Below, piece after piece: positions 53,858 to 64,000 of a stretch of 64,000 bases of DNA. The translations under genes were made by a program, and so were the position numbers. The notes beneath the pieces were generated by a model. It was not told the origin of the DNA and searched no databases. It worked only from the letters and a program-made list of their open reading frames with translations. This DNA is from Agrobacterium sp. RAC06 (GTDB lineage: Bacteria > Pseudomonadota > Alphaproteobacteria > Rhizobiales > Rhizobiaceae), in the NCBI RefSeq assembly GCF_001713475.1, contig NZ_CP016499.1, positions 2,294,001-2,358,000 of the forward strand, in the 5' to 3' direction. The stretch's first letter is position 1, and every line of letters starts with the position of its first letter.

Positions 53858-54478
53858 TCAGCCCTCCGTCCAGCCCGTATGCACGTCATAGCCCTCGCCC
53901 GAGAGCATCTGCAGCGTCTCGAAGAGCGGCAGGCCGACAACGTTGGTGTAGGATCCGACGATCTTCTGGACGAAACTGCCGGCAATGCCCTGGATGGCAT
54001 AGGCGCCGGCCTTGCCACGCCATTCGCCTGACGCGAGGTAGCATTCGATGTCGTAGCCGGAGAGGCGCTTGAAGCGGACCTTGGTTTCGACGATCTTCTG
54101 GCGCAGCTTGCCATCAGGGGCGATCAGGCAGACCCCAGTGAAGACCCAGTGGCTGCGGCCCGACAGAAGATGCAGGGCCGAGGAGGCCTCCTGCATCAGT
54201 TCAGCCTTGGGCAGGATGCGGCGCCCGACCGCGACCACGGTGTCGGCAGCGAGAATGTAGCTATCGCCCCAGGTCAGATCCTTGCGCACCTGCAGATGAG
54301 CCGCCCTCGCCTTGTCTGCCGACAGGCGGCGAGCGAGCGAGCGCGGATGCTCCGACTTCTTCGGAGTCTCATCGAGATCCATCGGCATCAGGCGTGCGGG
54401 ATCGATACCTGCCTGCTTGAGGAGATCCACGCGGCGCGGCGACCCGGAGGCCAAAATCAGCTTCTGTCTCAATTCCAT
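53858..54478 (-). CDS. maf: Maf-like nucleoside triphosphate pyrophosphatase
   Basis: A 206-residue protein with the family start [19 protein letters not shown] (8-26), SADKARA (about 53), [15 protein letters not shown] with the key Asp (about 75-89), and [26 protein letters not shown] near the end. Maf-type enzymes hydrolyse dTTP/UTP or modified nucleotides in the cytoplasm and help limit errors. It lies between infA and yacG. Confidence 0.93.
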   Translation of the reverse strand: MELRQKLILASGSPRRVDLLKQAGIDPARLMPMDLDETPKKSEHPRSLARRLSADKARAAHLQVRKDLTWGDSYILAADTVVAVGRRILPKAELMQEASSALHLLSGRSHWVFTGVCLIAPDGKLRQKIVETKVRFKRLSGYDIECYLASGEWRGKAGAYAIQGIAGSFVQKIVGSYTNVVGLPLFETLQMLSGEGYDVHTGWTEG

Positions 54479-54518
54479 CCGAACGCGCTCCTCAAGCCTT
54501 AAGGTCTTGGCCCAAGGT

Positions 54519-54737
54519 TTACTTGAAGCGGTAGGTGATACGGCCCTTGGTCAGGTCGTAAGGGGTCATTTCGACCAGGACCTTGTCGCCGGCGAGAACG
54601 CGGATACGGTTCTTGCGCATGCGGCCCGCGGTATGGGCGATGATTTCGTGTTCGTTTTCAAGCTTTACGCGGAAGGTGGCGTTCGGCAGCAATTCGGTGA
54701 CGACGCCTGGGAATTCGAGGACTTCTTCTTTAGCCAT
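54519..54737 (-). CDS. infA: Translation initiation factor IF-1
   Basis: A 72-residue S1-fold protein, full length for IF-1: [50 protein letters not shown] and the C-terminal RITYRFK are nearly invariant. It binds the ribosomal A site during initiation. It is followed by maf after 40 bases. Confidence 0.97.
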   Translation of the reverse strand: MAKEEVLEFPGVVTELLPNATFRVKLENEHEIIAHTAGRMRKNRIRVLAGDKVLVEMTPYDLTKGRITYRFK

Positions 54738-54880
54738 AGAGTGGTTGTCTTTCCTGGGGTTTTAGGAGGGGCGCACGAGGGGCCCCTGAAAATGTGGGCG
54801 GAAACTACACAATCGCCCGGCATTTGTGAACCTTGTAGATTCGGCTTTTGGATTTTGTTTCAAGAGGGGCAAAACCGGCG

Positions 54881-55342
54881 CTAATCCGGGGCTAGAACCA
54901 GCCTGTCCCGGATCAGCTTCGTCAGGCGATCCCGCACGTCTCGATAGGCGGTGAGCCGCTGTTCGCGACTGCCGGTTTCGACGGTCGGATCCGGCATCGG
55001 CCAATATTCAACCTCGACCGCGGAAGACCGCGTCAATTCGAGGGCTGCGTGATGGGCTTCCGGCGTGAGAGTGATCACGAGGTCGAAGTAGTCGTCTTCC
55101 AGATCTTCCAGCGTCTGGGGCTGGCGCCGGCCGAGCGACAGGCCGATTTCATCGAGCACGACATCGACGAAGGGATCGCGCTCGCCCTTCTTGACGCCCG
55201 CAGAGGCAACCCAGGTGCCGGACGGCAGGGCCTGTCTCGCAATCGCCTCGGCCATGGGGCTGCGGATGACGTTTTGGCCGCACATGAAGAGGACCGCGCC
55301 GGGCCGCGACGGACGGCGGCTGTCGTCTGCGCCCTCGCTCAT
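54881..55342 (-). CDS. Low-molecular-weight phosphatase / arsenate reductase-like protein
   Basis: A 153-residue protein with the phosphate-binding loop CGQNVIRSPMAE (CX5R) near residue 21 and the general-acid segment EVEYWPMPDPTVETG near 119. This is the low-MW tyrosine phosphatase fold, also used by ArsC-type arsenate reductases. No ars genes are near. The start at 55342 (MSEGADDS) avoids the TTG upstream that overlaps the UPF0262 stop. It belongs to the conserved hisD-infA cluster. Confidence 0.87.
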   Translation of the reverse strand: MSEGADDSRRPSRPGAVLFMCGQNVIRSPMAEAIARQALPSGTWVASAGVKKGERDPFVDVVLDEIGLSLGRRQPQTLEDLEDDYFDLVITLTPEAHHAALELTRSSAVEVEYWPMPDPTVETGSREQRLTAYRDVRDRLTKLIRDRLVLAPD

Positions 55343-55347
55343 CGAGC

Positions 55348-55821
55348 CTAGCCCCGCCAATAGAGCACGCAGACCAGGGTGAAGAGACGCCGTGCAGTAT
55401 CGAAGTCGATCTTGATCTTGCCGGAGAGCCTGTCCATCAGTGTCTGGGAGCCATCATTGTGGATGCCACGGCGGCCCATGTCGATAGCTTCGATCTGCGA
55501 CGGCGTCGAGGAGCGGATCGCCTCGTAATAGCTTTCGCAAATCATGAAGTAGTCTTTGATAATCCGCTGCAAGGGCGTCAGCGACAGGATGTGCACGGCG
55601 ACATCCTCGCCGGTCTCCGTCTTGATAGAGAAGACGAGCTTGCGATCCATCAGTGACAGAAAGAGGTGATAGGGACCGCCAGGATGGCCGGCGGGCTCGA
55701 ACGAGTTTTCCTCGATCAGGTCGAAGATGGCAACGGCCCGCTCATGCTCGACATCAGGGGTCGAGCGCCCGATGGTCTCGTCCAGCACGACATCTGAGAG
55801 CCGGAAGTCGCCCGCCGCCAT
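55348..55821 (-). CDS. UPF0262 family protein
   Basis: A 157-residue conserved alphaproteobacterial protein ([53 protein letters not shown]). No function is known. It starts three bases after the hisD stop and precedes the phosphatase-like gene, an order typical of Rhizobiales. It is soluble and has no membrane segment. Confidence 0.93.
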   Translation of the reverse strand: MAAGDFRLSDVVLDETIGRSTPDVEHERAVAIFDLIEENSFEPAGHPGGPYHLFLSLMDRKLVFSIKTETGEDVAVHILSLTPLQRIIKDYFMICESYYEAIRSSTPSQIEAIDMGRRGIHNDGSQTLMDRLSGKIKIDFDTARRLFTLVCVLYWRG

Positions 55822-55824
55822 GTG

Positions 55825-57123
55825 CTAGTCCCCGAGATTGAGTCGGATGGCGACGGAGCGGGCATGGGCTTCGAGCCCTTCCGATTTCGCCAGCGCAATC
55901 GCAGCCGGCGCAAGCTTGCGCAACTGCTCCGGCCCGAGCCGCAGGATCGAGGTGCGCTTGACATAGTCCAGCACCCCCAGCCCAGAGGAGAAGCGTGCGG
56001 ATCGCGCCGTCGGCAGAACGTGGTTCGAACCGCCGACATAGTCGCCGATCACCTCCGGCGTATGGCGACCGACGAAGATGGCACCGGCATTTCGGATGCC
56101 TTCGAACAGCGGCTCCGGATCGTCGACGGCGAGTTCCAGATGCTCGGCTGCGATGCGGTTGGCCAGAGGTATCGAATCCTCGAGCTTCTCCACCATGATG
56201 ATCGCGCCGAAATCGCGCCAGCTGGCCGACGCCGTCTCGGCGCGCGGAAGGGATTTCAGCTGCCGCTCGACGGCCGCCTCCACCGCCTCGCCGAGTGCGC
56301 GATTGTCAGTGATGACGATGGACTGGGCGCCCGGATCGTGCTCGGCCTGGGCGAGAAGGTCGGCCGCCAGCCAATCCGGGTCATTGTCTTTGTCGGCGAT
56401 GATGAGGACTTCGGAGGGACCGGCGATCATGTCGATGCCGACGGTGCCGAAGACGTGGCGCTTGGCTGCTGCGACATAGGCATTGCCCGGGCCGACGATC
56501 TTGGCAACCGGCGCGATCGTCTCTGTGCCATAGGCAAGGGCTGCCACGGCCTGGGCGCCGCCAATGCGATAGATCTCGGTGACACCGGCAATGCTCGCGG
56601 CTGCCAGCACGGTCGGGTTGATGGTCCCGCCCGTTGCCGGCACGACCATGACAACGCGCGGAACGCCTGCCACCTTGGCCGGCAGCGCATTCATCAACAC
56701 CGAGCTCGGATAGCTCGCCGTGCCGCCAGGCACGTAAAGGCCGACGGCATCGATCGCCGTCCAGCGCGATCCGAGTCCGACCCCGATCGCATCCTCGTAA
56801 ATGTCGTCCTTCGGCATCTGGCGGGCATGGTGACGCTCGATGCGCTCGGCGGCGAGATTCAGGGCGTCGATCAGCTCAGGCGCAGTCGAGGCGAGTGCTG
56901 CTGCAATCTCTTCATCCGTCACCCGCATGGAAACGGTCGAAAAATCCACGCCATCGAAGCGTTTGGAATAGTCGGCGAGTGCCGCATCGCCACGCGCGCG
57001 CACATCGTCGATGATCTTGCGCACGACATCGTTGACGTCGTCGGAAACTTCACGCTTGGTCGTCAGGAAGGCCGCAAAACGCGCCTCGAAATCTCCCGAT
57101 GCCTGATCCAGCCAGATTGCCAC
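55825..57123 (-). CDS. hisD: Histidinol dehydrogenase
   Basis: A 432-residue enzyme of the last steps of histidine synthesis (histidinol to histidine, with two NAD). Visible are VGLYVPGGTASYPSSVLMNA near 118, the IAGPSEVLIIADKDNDPDWLAADLLAQAEHDP block near 232-263 with zinc-ligand residues, and GGSNHVLPTARSARFSSGLG near 355. GTG 57123 (AIWLDQASGDFEARF) follows GAGGGAAATACGG; ATG 57147 is possible. DUF2948 lies upstream and UPF0262 downstream. Confidence 0.95.
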   Translation of the reverse strand: MAIWLDQASGDFEARFAAFLTTKREVSDDVNDVVRKIIDDVRARGDAALADYSKRFDGVDFSTVSMRVTDEEIAAALASTAPELIDALNLAAERIERHHARQMPKDDIYEDAIGVGLGSRWTAIDAVGLYVPGGTASYPSSVLMNALPAKVAGVPRVVMVVPATGGTINPTVLAAASIAGVTEIYRIGGAQAVAALAYGTETIAPVAKIVGPGNAYVAAAKRHVFGTVGIDMIAGPSEVLIIADKDNDPDWLAADLLAQAEHDPGAQSIVITDNRALGEAVEAAVERQLKSLPRAETASASWRDFGAIIMVEKLEDSIPLANRIAAEHLELAVDDPEPLFEGIRNAGAIFVGRHTPEVIGDYVGGSNHVLPTARSARFSSGLGVLDYVKRTSILRLGPEQLRKLAPAAIALAKSEGLEAHARSVAIRLNLGD

Positions 57124-57231
57124 GCCCCGTATTTCCCTCTCAAGCATTCTCAATTCAATCAAGCCGCGACGATTGCCCGCCACTCGGCCTCATCAGCCGG
57201 CCTCGTGTGCCAGCCCCGCGATCCAGCCGTC

Positions 57232-57669
57232 TCAGCCGGCCTCGTGTTCCGGCCGAGCCGTCGTTTCCCAGGCGCCGCCGATATCGGCAAGCTGGGCCTC
57301 GATGCATTCCACTTCGAGGGCAACCATACCACCGCCTGCCAAGACGAGCTCGACGACGCCATCGGGACCGTCGCCCTTGGGCACGTAACGGATCGCGAGC
57401 AGGCTCATGACTTCCTCGGCCTTGCCTCGGTCGAAACCGATCGAGCGAACCGCCTCGACGCGCTTGAAGCTCAAGGCCGCACGACGGCGCTCGAAGCTCT
57501 TGGTTGCGCGTGCCGCCTTTTCCCAGACGAAGCGGTTGGCGGCGAGCGAAAACAGGCCCGAGCGGGCCGAAAAGCTCAGGTCACCGACCTTGAACACGGC
57601 GTCCTGCATGTGGGCCGAGATGATCGCGAGATCATCGGCATCGAGCGCCAGCAGCTTCAGGTCCGTCAT
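57232..57669 (-). CDS. DUF2948 family protein
   Basis: A 145-residue protein conserved in Rhizobiales directly before hisD. Recognisable are LKLLALDADDLAIISAHMQD at the start and RRAALSFKRVEAVRSIGFDR in the middle. It is soluble and its function is unknown. The spacing to hisD (about 108 bases) and the shared direction suggest one transcript. Confidence 0.9.
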   Translation of the reverse strand: MTDLKLLALDADDLAIISAHMQDAVFKVGDLSFSARSGLFSLAANRFVWEKAARATKSFERRRAALSFKRVEAVRSIGFDRGKAEEVMSLLAIRYVPKGDGPDGVVELVLAGGGMVALEVECIEAQLADIGGAWETTARPEHEAG

Positions 57670-57807
57670 GTCACCTCACAGTATCGCCTCTCGGCGGTGC
57701 CCGTCGAATTCATGTTTTGGACATAGGTTGCGGCTTGTCCAGTGGCAACGGGGCAAAAAGACTTTTCGCCCCGCATCGCTGTGAAAGAGTGCGCCCGAGC
57801 CGAGGGC

Positions 57808-59100
57808 TCAGTCGGTGATGCGCTCAACAATGGCACCGCAGCGGGTGAGCTTTTCTTCGAGCCGTTCGAAGCCGCGGTCGAGATGGTAGACGCGGGAGAC
57901 CATGGTCTCGCCTTCGGCTGCCAAACCGGCAATGACCAGCGAGACGGAGGCGCGCAGATCGGTTGCCATGACCGGGGCGCCACGCAGGCGGGTGACACCC
58001 TCGATGCGGGCCGTCTGGCCGGAGAGCGTGATCTTGGCGCCAAGGCGGGCGAGTTCCTGCACATGCATGAAACGGTTCTCGAAGATCGTCTCGGTGACGT
58101 GGGACACGCCTTGCGCGCGCGTCATCAGACCCATGAACTGCGCCTGGAGGTCGGTCGGGAAACCGGGGAAGGGTTCGGTGACGATATCGACGGGGCGAAT
58201 GGCATCGCCATGGCCGATGACGCGGATGCCGCCGTCAACGGCCGAAACTTCGGCCCCGGCGCGGCGGATGGCCTCGACGGCAGTGTCGAGAAGCGTGATA
58301 TCGGTGCCAGCCAGGGTCACGTCACCGCCGGTCATGGCAACCGCCATGGCATAGGTCCCGGTCTCGATGCGGTCAGGCAGCACCCGATGGCGCGCACCCG
58401 ACAGGCTGGTGACGCCCTCGATGGTGATCGTCGAGGTGCCGGCACCTGATATCTTCGCACCCATGGCGATCAGGCAATTGGCGAGATCGACGACTTCAGG
58501 TTCACGCGCCGCATTGCCGATCACGGTGGTCCCGCGGGCAAGCGAAGCCGCCATCAGCATGACATGGGTCGCGCCGACGGAAACCTTGGGGAAGGTGTAG
58601 CGGGCGCCGATCAGGCCGCCCTTCGGTGCCTTGGCATTGATGTAGCCGCTGTCGATTTCCATCTCGGCACCGAGCGCGGTCAGCCCCTCGATGAAGAGAT
58701 CGACCGGACGCGTGCCGATGGCGCAGCCGCCCGGCAGGGAGACGCGGGCCTGGCCTTCGCGGGCGAGCAGCGGGCCGATGACCCAGAAGCTGGCGCGCAT
58801 CTTCGAGACAAGCTCGTAAGGTGCGGTCGTATCGGCGACGGTGCGGCAGGTAAAATGCACGGTGCGCGAATAGGAACCGTCCTGATGTTCGCGGCGACCA
58901 TTGACGGCGATGTCGACGCCGTGATTGCCGAGAATCCGGATGAGACCTTCGACATCGGCCAGATGCGGCACGTTTTCGAGCGTCAGCGTATCAGACGTCA
59001 AAAGCGAGGCGATCATCAGGGGAAGCGCTGCGTTCTTGGCGCCCGAGATCGGGATGATCCCGTTCAACGCATTGCCACCAACAATCCTGATGCGATCCAT
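57808..59100 (-). CDS. murA: UDP-N-acetylglucosamine 1-carboxyvinyltransferase
   Basis: A 430-residue enzyme of the EPSP synthase fold that adds enolpyruvate to UDP-GlcNAc, the first committed step of peptidoglycan synthesis. The start [20 protein letters not shown] includes the Lys22 region ([12 protein letters not shown]), the catalytic Cys lies in [21 protein letters not shown] near 117, and [19 protein letters not shown] and [13 protein letters not shown] are near the C-terminus. An upstream in-frame ATG adds 21 non-conserved residues. Confidence 0.96.
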   Translation of the reverse strand: MDRIRIVGGNALNGIIPISGAKNAALPLMIASLLTSDTLTLENVPHLADVEGLIRILGNHGVDIAVNGRREHQDGSYSRTVHFTCRTVADTTAPYELVSKMRASFWVIGPLLAREGQARVSLPGGCAIGTRPVDLFIEGLTALGAEMEIDSGYINAKAPKGGLIGARYTFPKVSVGATHVMLMAASLARGTTVIGNAAREPEVVDLANCLIAMGAKISGAGTSTITIEGVTSLSGARHRVLPDRIETGTYAMAVAMTGGDVTLAGTDITLLDTAVEAIRRAGAEVSAVDGGIRVIGHGDAIRPVDIVTEPFPGFPTDLQAQFMGLMTRAQGVSHVTETIFENRFMHVQELARLGAKITLSGQTARIEGVTRLRGAPVMATDLRASVSLVIAGLAAEGETMVSRVYHLDRGFERLEEKLTRCGAIVERITD

Positions 59101-59226
59101 AAGAGCCTGCGATACGGGCGAGAGATGCCCGCCTTTCCTTGAGAACGTGTGAGGGGAAGCCAATCCGGCGAGGCTGGCTCTTTAGACGAAAACAACGAGC
59201 GGTTCAATTGAAGCCGCAACGCTCGG

Positions 59227-59541
59227 TTAATCACCGGGTTTGGGCGAATTTGCGACAGGATTGGCATTGCCCATATCCCGATCACCGCCCTCGCCCTCCG
59301 CCGCGGGCTCCACCGAAGCAGCCTGCGCGGCCGGCAGACCCACGCCGTCTTCAGCCTCACCAGCTCGCCGTGCCCGAGACTGCTGCTTGCGACGGGCGAG
59401 ATTTTCCCTGAGTTTCGCCGCCGCGCGTTCACGCCGCCGCTGTTCGGCGTCGGAGAGCGCACGTTTTCCACGATCGGCGAGCGGCGCGGCTTCGGGCCGG
59501 CCTTCGTCCGCTTCGCCCTTGTTTTCCGGGTCATTTGTCAT
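59227..59541 (-). CDS. Conserved small charged hypothetical protein
   Basis: A 104-residue, highly charged protein. The middle (SDAEQRRRERAAAKLRENLA and RRKQQSRARR) is a basic helix and the ends are acidic or disordered in appearance. Short proteins of this type precede murA in Rhizobiales. Function unknown; nucleic-acid or ribosome contact is possible. It lies between murA and tRNA-Thr. Confidence 0.7.
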   Translation of the reverse strand: MTNDPENKGEADEGRPEAAPLADRGKRALSDAEQRRRERAAAKLRENLARRKQQSRARRAGEAEDGVGLPAAQAASVEPAAEGEGGDRDMGNANPVANSPKPGD

Positions 59542-59695
59542 GAGCGGGTGATATCCGATTGGATAAAAATCGCAAAGTGCCTTCCGGCCCCGTCACAAAA
59601 CTTGGCTACACAAACGCTTTACGGCTTGCGCTGCCCGAAACTCTATGGCAATAGGCGCCTCGTTCCGGGCCGACCAAACGCGTCGCCCGCCAGAT

Positions 59696-59770
59696 GCTGC
59701 TATAGCTCAGGGGTAGAGCACTCCCTTGGTAAGGGAGAGGCCGAGAGTTCAAATCTCTCTAGCAGCACCA
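59696..59770 (+). tRNA. tRNA-Thr (GGT)
   Basis: Seventy-five bases including CCA. Acceptor GCTGCTA/TAGCAGC, D-arm GCTCAGGGGTAGAGC, anticodon stem CTCCC/GGGAG with loop TTGGTAA giving anticodon GGT, T-arm GAGAGTTCAAATCTCTC. No mobile gene is attached to it on either side. Confidence 0.95.
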
Positions 59771-59839
59771 TTTCACTCGCATATTCTGTTCCACCTGACG
59801 TTGATGGTTGTTGCGCTACCAGTCGATTGACGGGTGCAC

Positions 59840-60460
59840 TCAACCTAGGCCCGCGTGCTTTTCGACCATACGGGCTACTGCCCGCTTTTCGGTTTTGGAG
59901 CGAATCTGCCTGGAAGTCATTCGCGTGGGAATGAGGATGGTCTGTTGCACTTCATTGCGACGTAGCCTGAACGATCTTTCCGCTGCGGCAAGGCGATCGT
60001 GCCACGTGTAGCTGCCAACCGTGACGACCGTGAGCGTGTGAGCCTCAGCCAGTTGGTGCAGAGCGTTTTCCTTGCCGAGCACGGTCGTCAGCAATTCCTC
60101 GAAAGAGCCGAGCTCCAGAAAATCGCCGCTGCACAAGGGGCCCTGAACCAGTTCACTACGCCTGTCTGGCGGCGAAAAGCCGGCGCGATCTGCCTCGCTC
60201 AGGGAATAGAGTTGCTCCCGATCGGCAAAGGACAAACGCAGGAAGACCGCCTGGACGAAAATGATTTCGGGGCTCATGTTGGTGATGATGCAACGCGCGG
60301 CAATCGTATCGCCGCCTCCCCGGGTGATCAGGATCTTGGGCCGGATCTGGTGCCGATAGCTCGAATAGAAAAGCTGCAGATAGAGCATCCAGACGCCCAG
60401 CATCGCGAAGCTCGAAAGAGCCGATATGATGCCGTGATTCTCCTTCAGCCAGATCCACAT
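59840..60460 (-). CDS. Hypothetical single-pass membrane protein
   Basis: A 206-residue protein with one N-terminal membrane helix (ISALSSFAMLGVWMLYLQLFY, about 10-30) and a soluble domain of about 170 residues (RPKILITRGGGDTIAARCIITNMS onward) predicted to lie in the cytoplasm or periplasm. No family is recognised. The ATG at 60460 follows GGGAGCGGACG; an ATG at 60478 is the alternative. It lies alone between tRNA-Thr and oxyR. Confidence 0.6.
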   Translation of the reverse strand: MWIWLKENHGIISALSSFAMLGVWMLYLQLFYSSYRHQIRPKILITRGGGDTIAARCIITNMSPEIIFVQAVFLRLSFADREQLYSLSEADRAGFSPPDRRSELVQGPLCSGDFLELGSFEELLTTVLGKENALHQLAEAHTLTVVTVGSYTWHDRLAAAERSFRLRRNEVQQTILIPTRMTSRQIRSKTEKRAVARMVEKHAGLG

Positions 60461-60514
60461 CGTCCGCTCCCTTCCCATGTCGAACGCCTCGAGCGATGGA
60501 AGGTTTCGCGCCCG

Positions 60515-61435
60515 TCAGAAAGACTGGGTGGCGAACCGGAGCTGCAGGTCCCCGGCCGCCCGGCGCACCAGTTCGGCCACTTCCGTCAGCTGTCTGGCGA
60601 TGGGGCTCGTCTTTCGCCAGATCATGCCGATCCTCCGTGACGGCTGGGGGTCCTCAAAGCGGGCGATGGAGACGTCGGCGGAGCGGGTTTCGACCGGCAT
60701 GGCAATCTCGGGAATAAGCGTCACACCGATCCCGGCGCCGACCATCTGGACAAGGGTGGATAGCGAGCTCCCGTCAAGGATCTCGCGTGGGCGCACCGCC
60801 CCCATGTCGCAAAAAGAGAGGGCCTGCTCGCGGAAACAATGCCCCTCCTCCAGCAGAAGCAGGCGCATCTCGCGCAGCATTTCCCTGTTCGGCACCGGCT
60901 TGCCGGCGTCTTCCTTCGGGCGGACGAGCACGAAGTTTTCCTCGAAGAGCGGCATCTCGGTCAGCGATGGCTCCGAGACCGGCAAGGCGACGATCGCCGT
61001 GTCCAGGCGGCCCTCTGCCAGTTCCTGCAGGAGCTTCGGGGTCACGGTTTCGCGGACATGGATATCGAGATCGGGGTTTTCGCGGGTGAGCGCTGATATC
61101 ATGCCGGGCAACAGATAGGGAGCGACCGTCGGGATGACACCGATCCTTAGGCGTCCAACCAGATGTTTGCGATGAGCACGGGCGAGGTCGCCCAGTTCGT
61201 CGACGGAGCGCAGGATGTCGCGCACCCGCAGCAGGAATTCCTCTCCGAACGCAGAAAGGCGCAGCTGTCTGGCCGAGCGCTCGAACAGTTCCACACCGAG
61301 GGTCTCCTCAAGCTCCTTGATCTGAACCGACAGGGCTGGCTGGGAAATCGAACAGGCTTCGGCCGCGCGCCCGAAATGGCCATGACGGGCCAGCGCCTCG
61401 AAATAGCGCAGCTGCCGGAGTGTGAAATTGATCAT
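60515..61435 (-). CDS. oxyR: Hydrogen peroxide-sensing regulator OxyR
   Basis: A 306-residue LysR-type regulator. The N-terminal HTH (LRYFEALARHGHFGRAAEAC and onward) is followed by an effector domain with LLLLEEGHCFREQALSFCD, where the two Cys, eight residues apart, match the redox pair C199/C208 of E. coli OxyR. Oxidation by peroxide forms a disulphide and activates catalase genes. It is divergent from katG, its usual target, with 260 bases between. Confidence 0.93.
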   Translation of the reverse strand: MINFTLRQLRYFEALARHGHFGRAAEACSISQPALSVQIKELEETLGVELFERSARQLRLSAFGEEFLLRVRDILRSVDELGDLARAHRKHLVGRLRIGVIPTVAPYLLPGMISALTRENPDLDIHVRETVTPKLLQELAEGRLDTAIVALPVSEPSLTEMPLFEENFVLVRPKEDAGKPVPNREMLREMRLLLLEEGHCFREQALSFCDMGAVRPREILDGSSLSTLVQMVGAGIGVTLIPEIAMPVETRSADVSIARFEDPQPSRRIGMIWRKTSPIARQLTEVAELVRRAAGDLQLRFATQSF

Positions 61436-63873
<2,438 letters not shown>

Positions 63874-63922
63874 GAGCGAAGGCAACGAGCCTCGTGCCCT
63901 GAGGCTCGGAACCGCTAGAAGA

Positions 63923-63957
63923 AGCCGGAGATGCAGCCGCCTCTCCGGCTTTTTCTT
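63923..63957 (+). terminator. katG terminator
   Basis: An 8-bp stem (AGCCGGAG / CTCCGGCT) with a 12-base loop followed by TTTTC, 50 bases after the katG stop; a typical factor-independent terminator. Confidence 0.8.
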
Positions 63958-64000
63958 GGTCTCAGCGCAGAAAGGCGCGGAAGCGGCGCAGGGACAGGAC

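Noticed and set aside
55822..57726. 634-residue open frame antisense to hisD and DUF2948
   Set aside because: It spans two well-supported genes and the gap between them, is rich in His/Arg/Gly as expected from a high-GC shadow, and has no ribosome site.

Overview
The window comes from an alphaproteobacterium of the Rhizobiales, most likely Rhizobiaceae. The right-hand end carries a core gene order familiar from that group (DUF2948, hisD, UPF0262, low-MW phosphatase-like, infA, maf, yacG, all leftward). The conjugation genes are of the Agrobacterium/Rhizobium TraA-TraC-TraG type. Everything left of the tRNA-Phe at 53361-53436 reads as accessory DNA: an integrated mobile element, or several stacked ones, entered through the 3' end of that tRNA. 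An excisionase-like gene and a tyrosine integrase (51966-53290) lie next to it.

Layout. (1) 1-6011: end of a RelE/HigB-HigA-type toxin-antitoxin pair, an internally deleted integrase pseudogene, and a 1642-residue protein joining a NACHT-like NTPase, a long helical middle and a C-terminal GT4 glycosyltransferase. (2) 6012-9481: element genes of unknown role and an ArdC-type antirestriction protein. (3) 10105-22580: a sugar catabolism cluster with a SorC-type regulator, an aldolase/dehydrogenase fusion, a ribose-type ABC transporter, methylthioribose kinase (MtnK), methylthioribose-1-phosphate isomerase (MtnA), a two-subunit transketolase and a RuBisCO-like protein. (4) 23387-28512: ParA partition pair, an HMCES/YedK-type peptidase, a secreted thermonuclease, small proteins and a Fic protein between two decayed tRNA-Ser copies. 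(5) 28877-34456: relaxase TraA, oriT, TraC and coupling protein TraG, with no type IV secretion genes in view. (6) 36642-51112: a defence island with a cytosine methyltransferase, an MvaI/BcnI-type endonuclease, Vsr, a 1008-residue protein plus an 1822-residue DUF1998 helicase (best read as Druantia type III-like DruH/DruE), a NERD-nuclease/SF1-helicase translationally coupled to it, and a PD-(D/E)XK-like nuclease on the other strand. (7) 51966-53436: xis/int and tRNA-Phe. (8) 53643-63957: chromosomal core ending in the divergent oxyR-katG pair.

How it works together. The element carries its own transfer origin and relaxosome, a partition module, an antirestriction protein, defence cargo and a metabolic cargo. 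The metabolic cluster probably imports 5-methylthioribose or 5-deoxyribose, phosphorylates it (MtnK), isomerises it to the ribulose-1-phosphate (MtnA), and then either cleaves it with the aldolase or passes it through the RuBisCO-like isomerase to the split transketolase. No classical methionine-salvage genes (mtnB, mtnC, mtnD) are nearby. The strongest candidates for undescribed biology are the NACHT-glycosyltransferase fusion, the RuBisCO-like/split-transketolase route, and the NERD-helicase fused by overlap to the Druantia-like operon.
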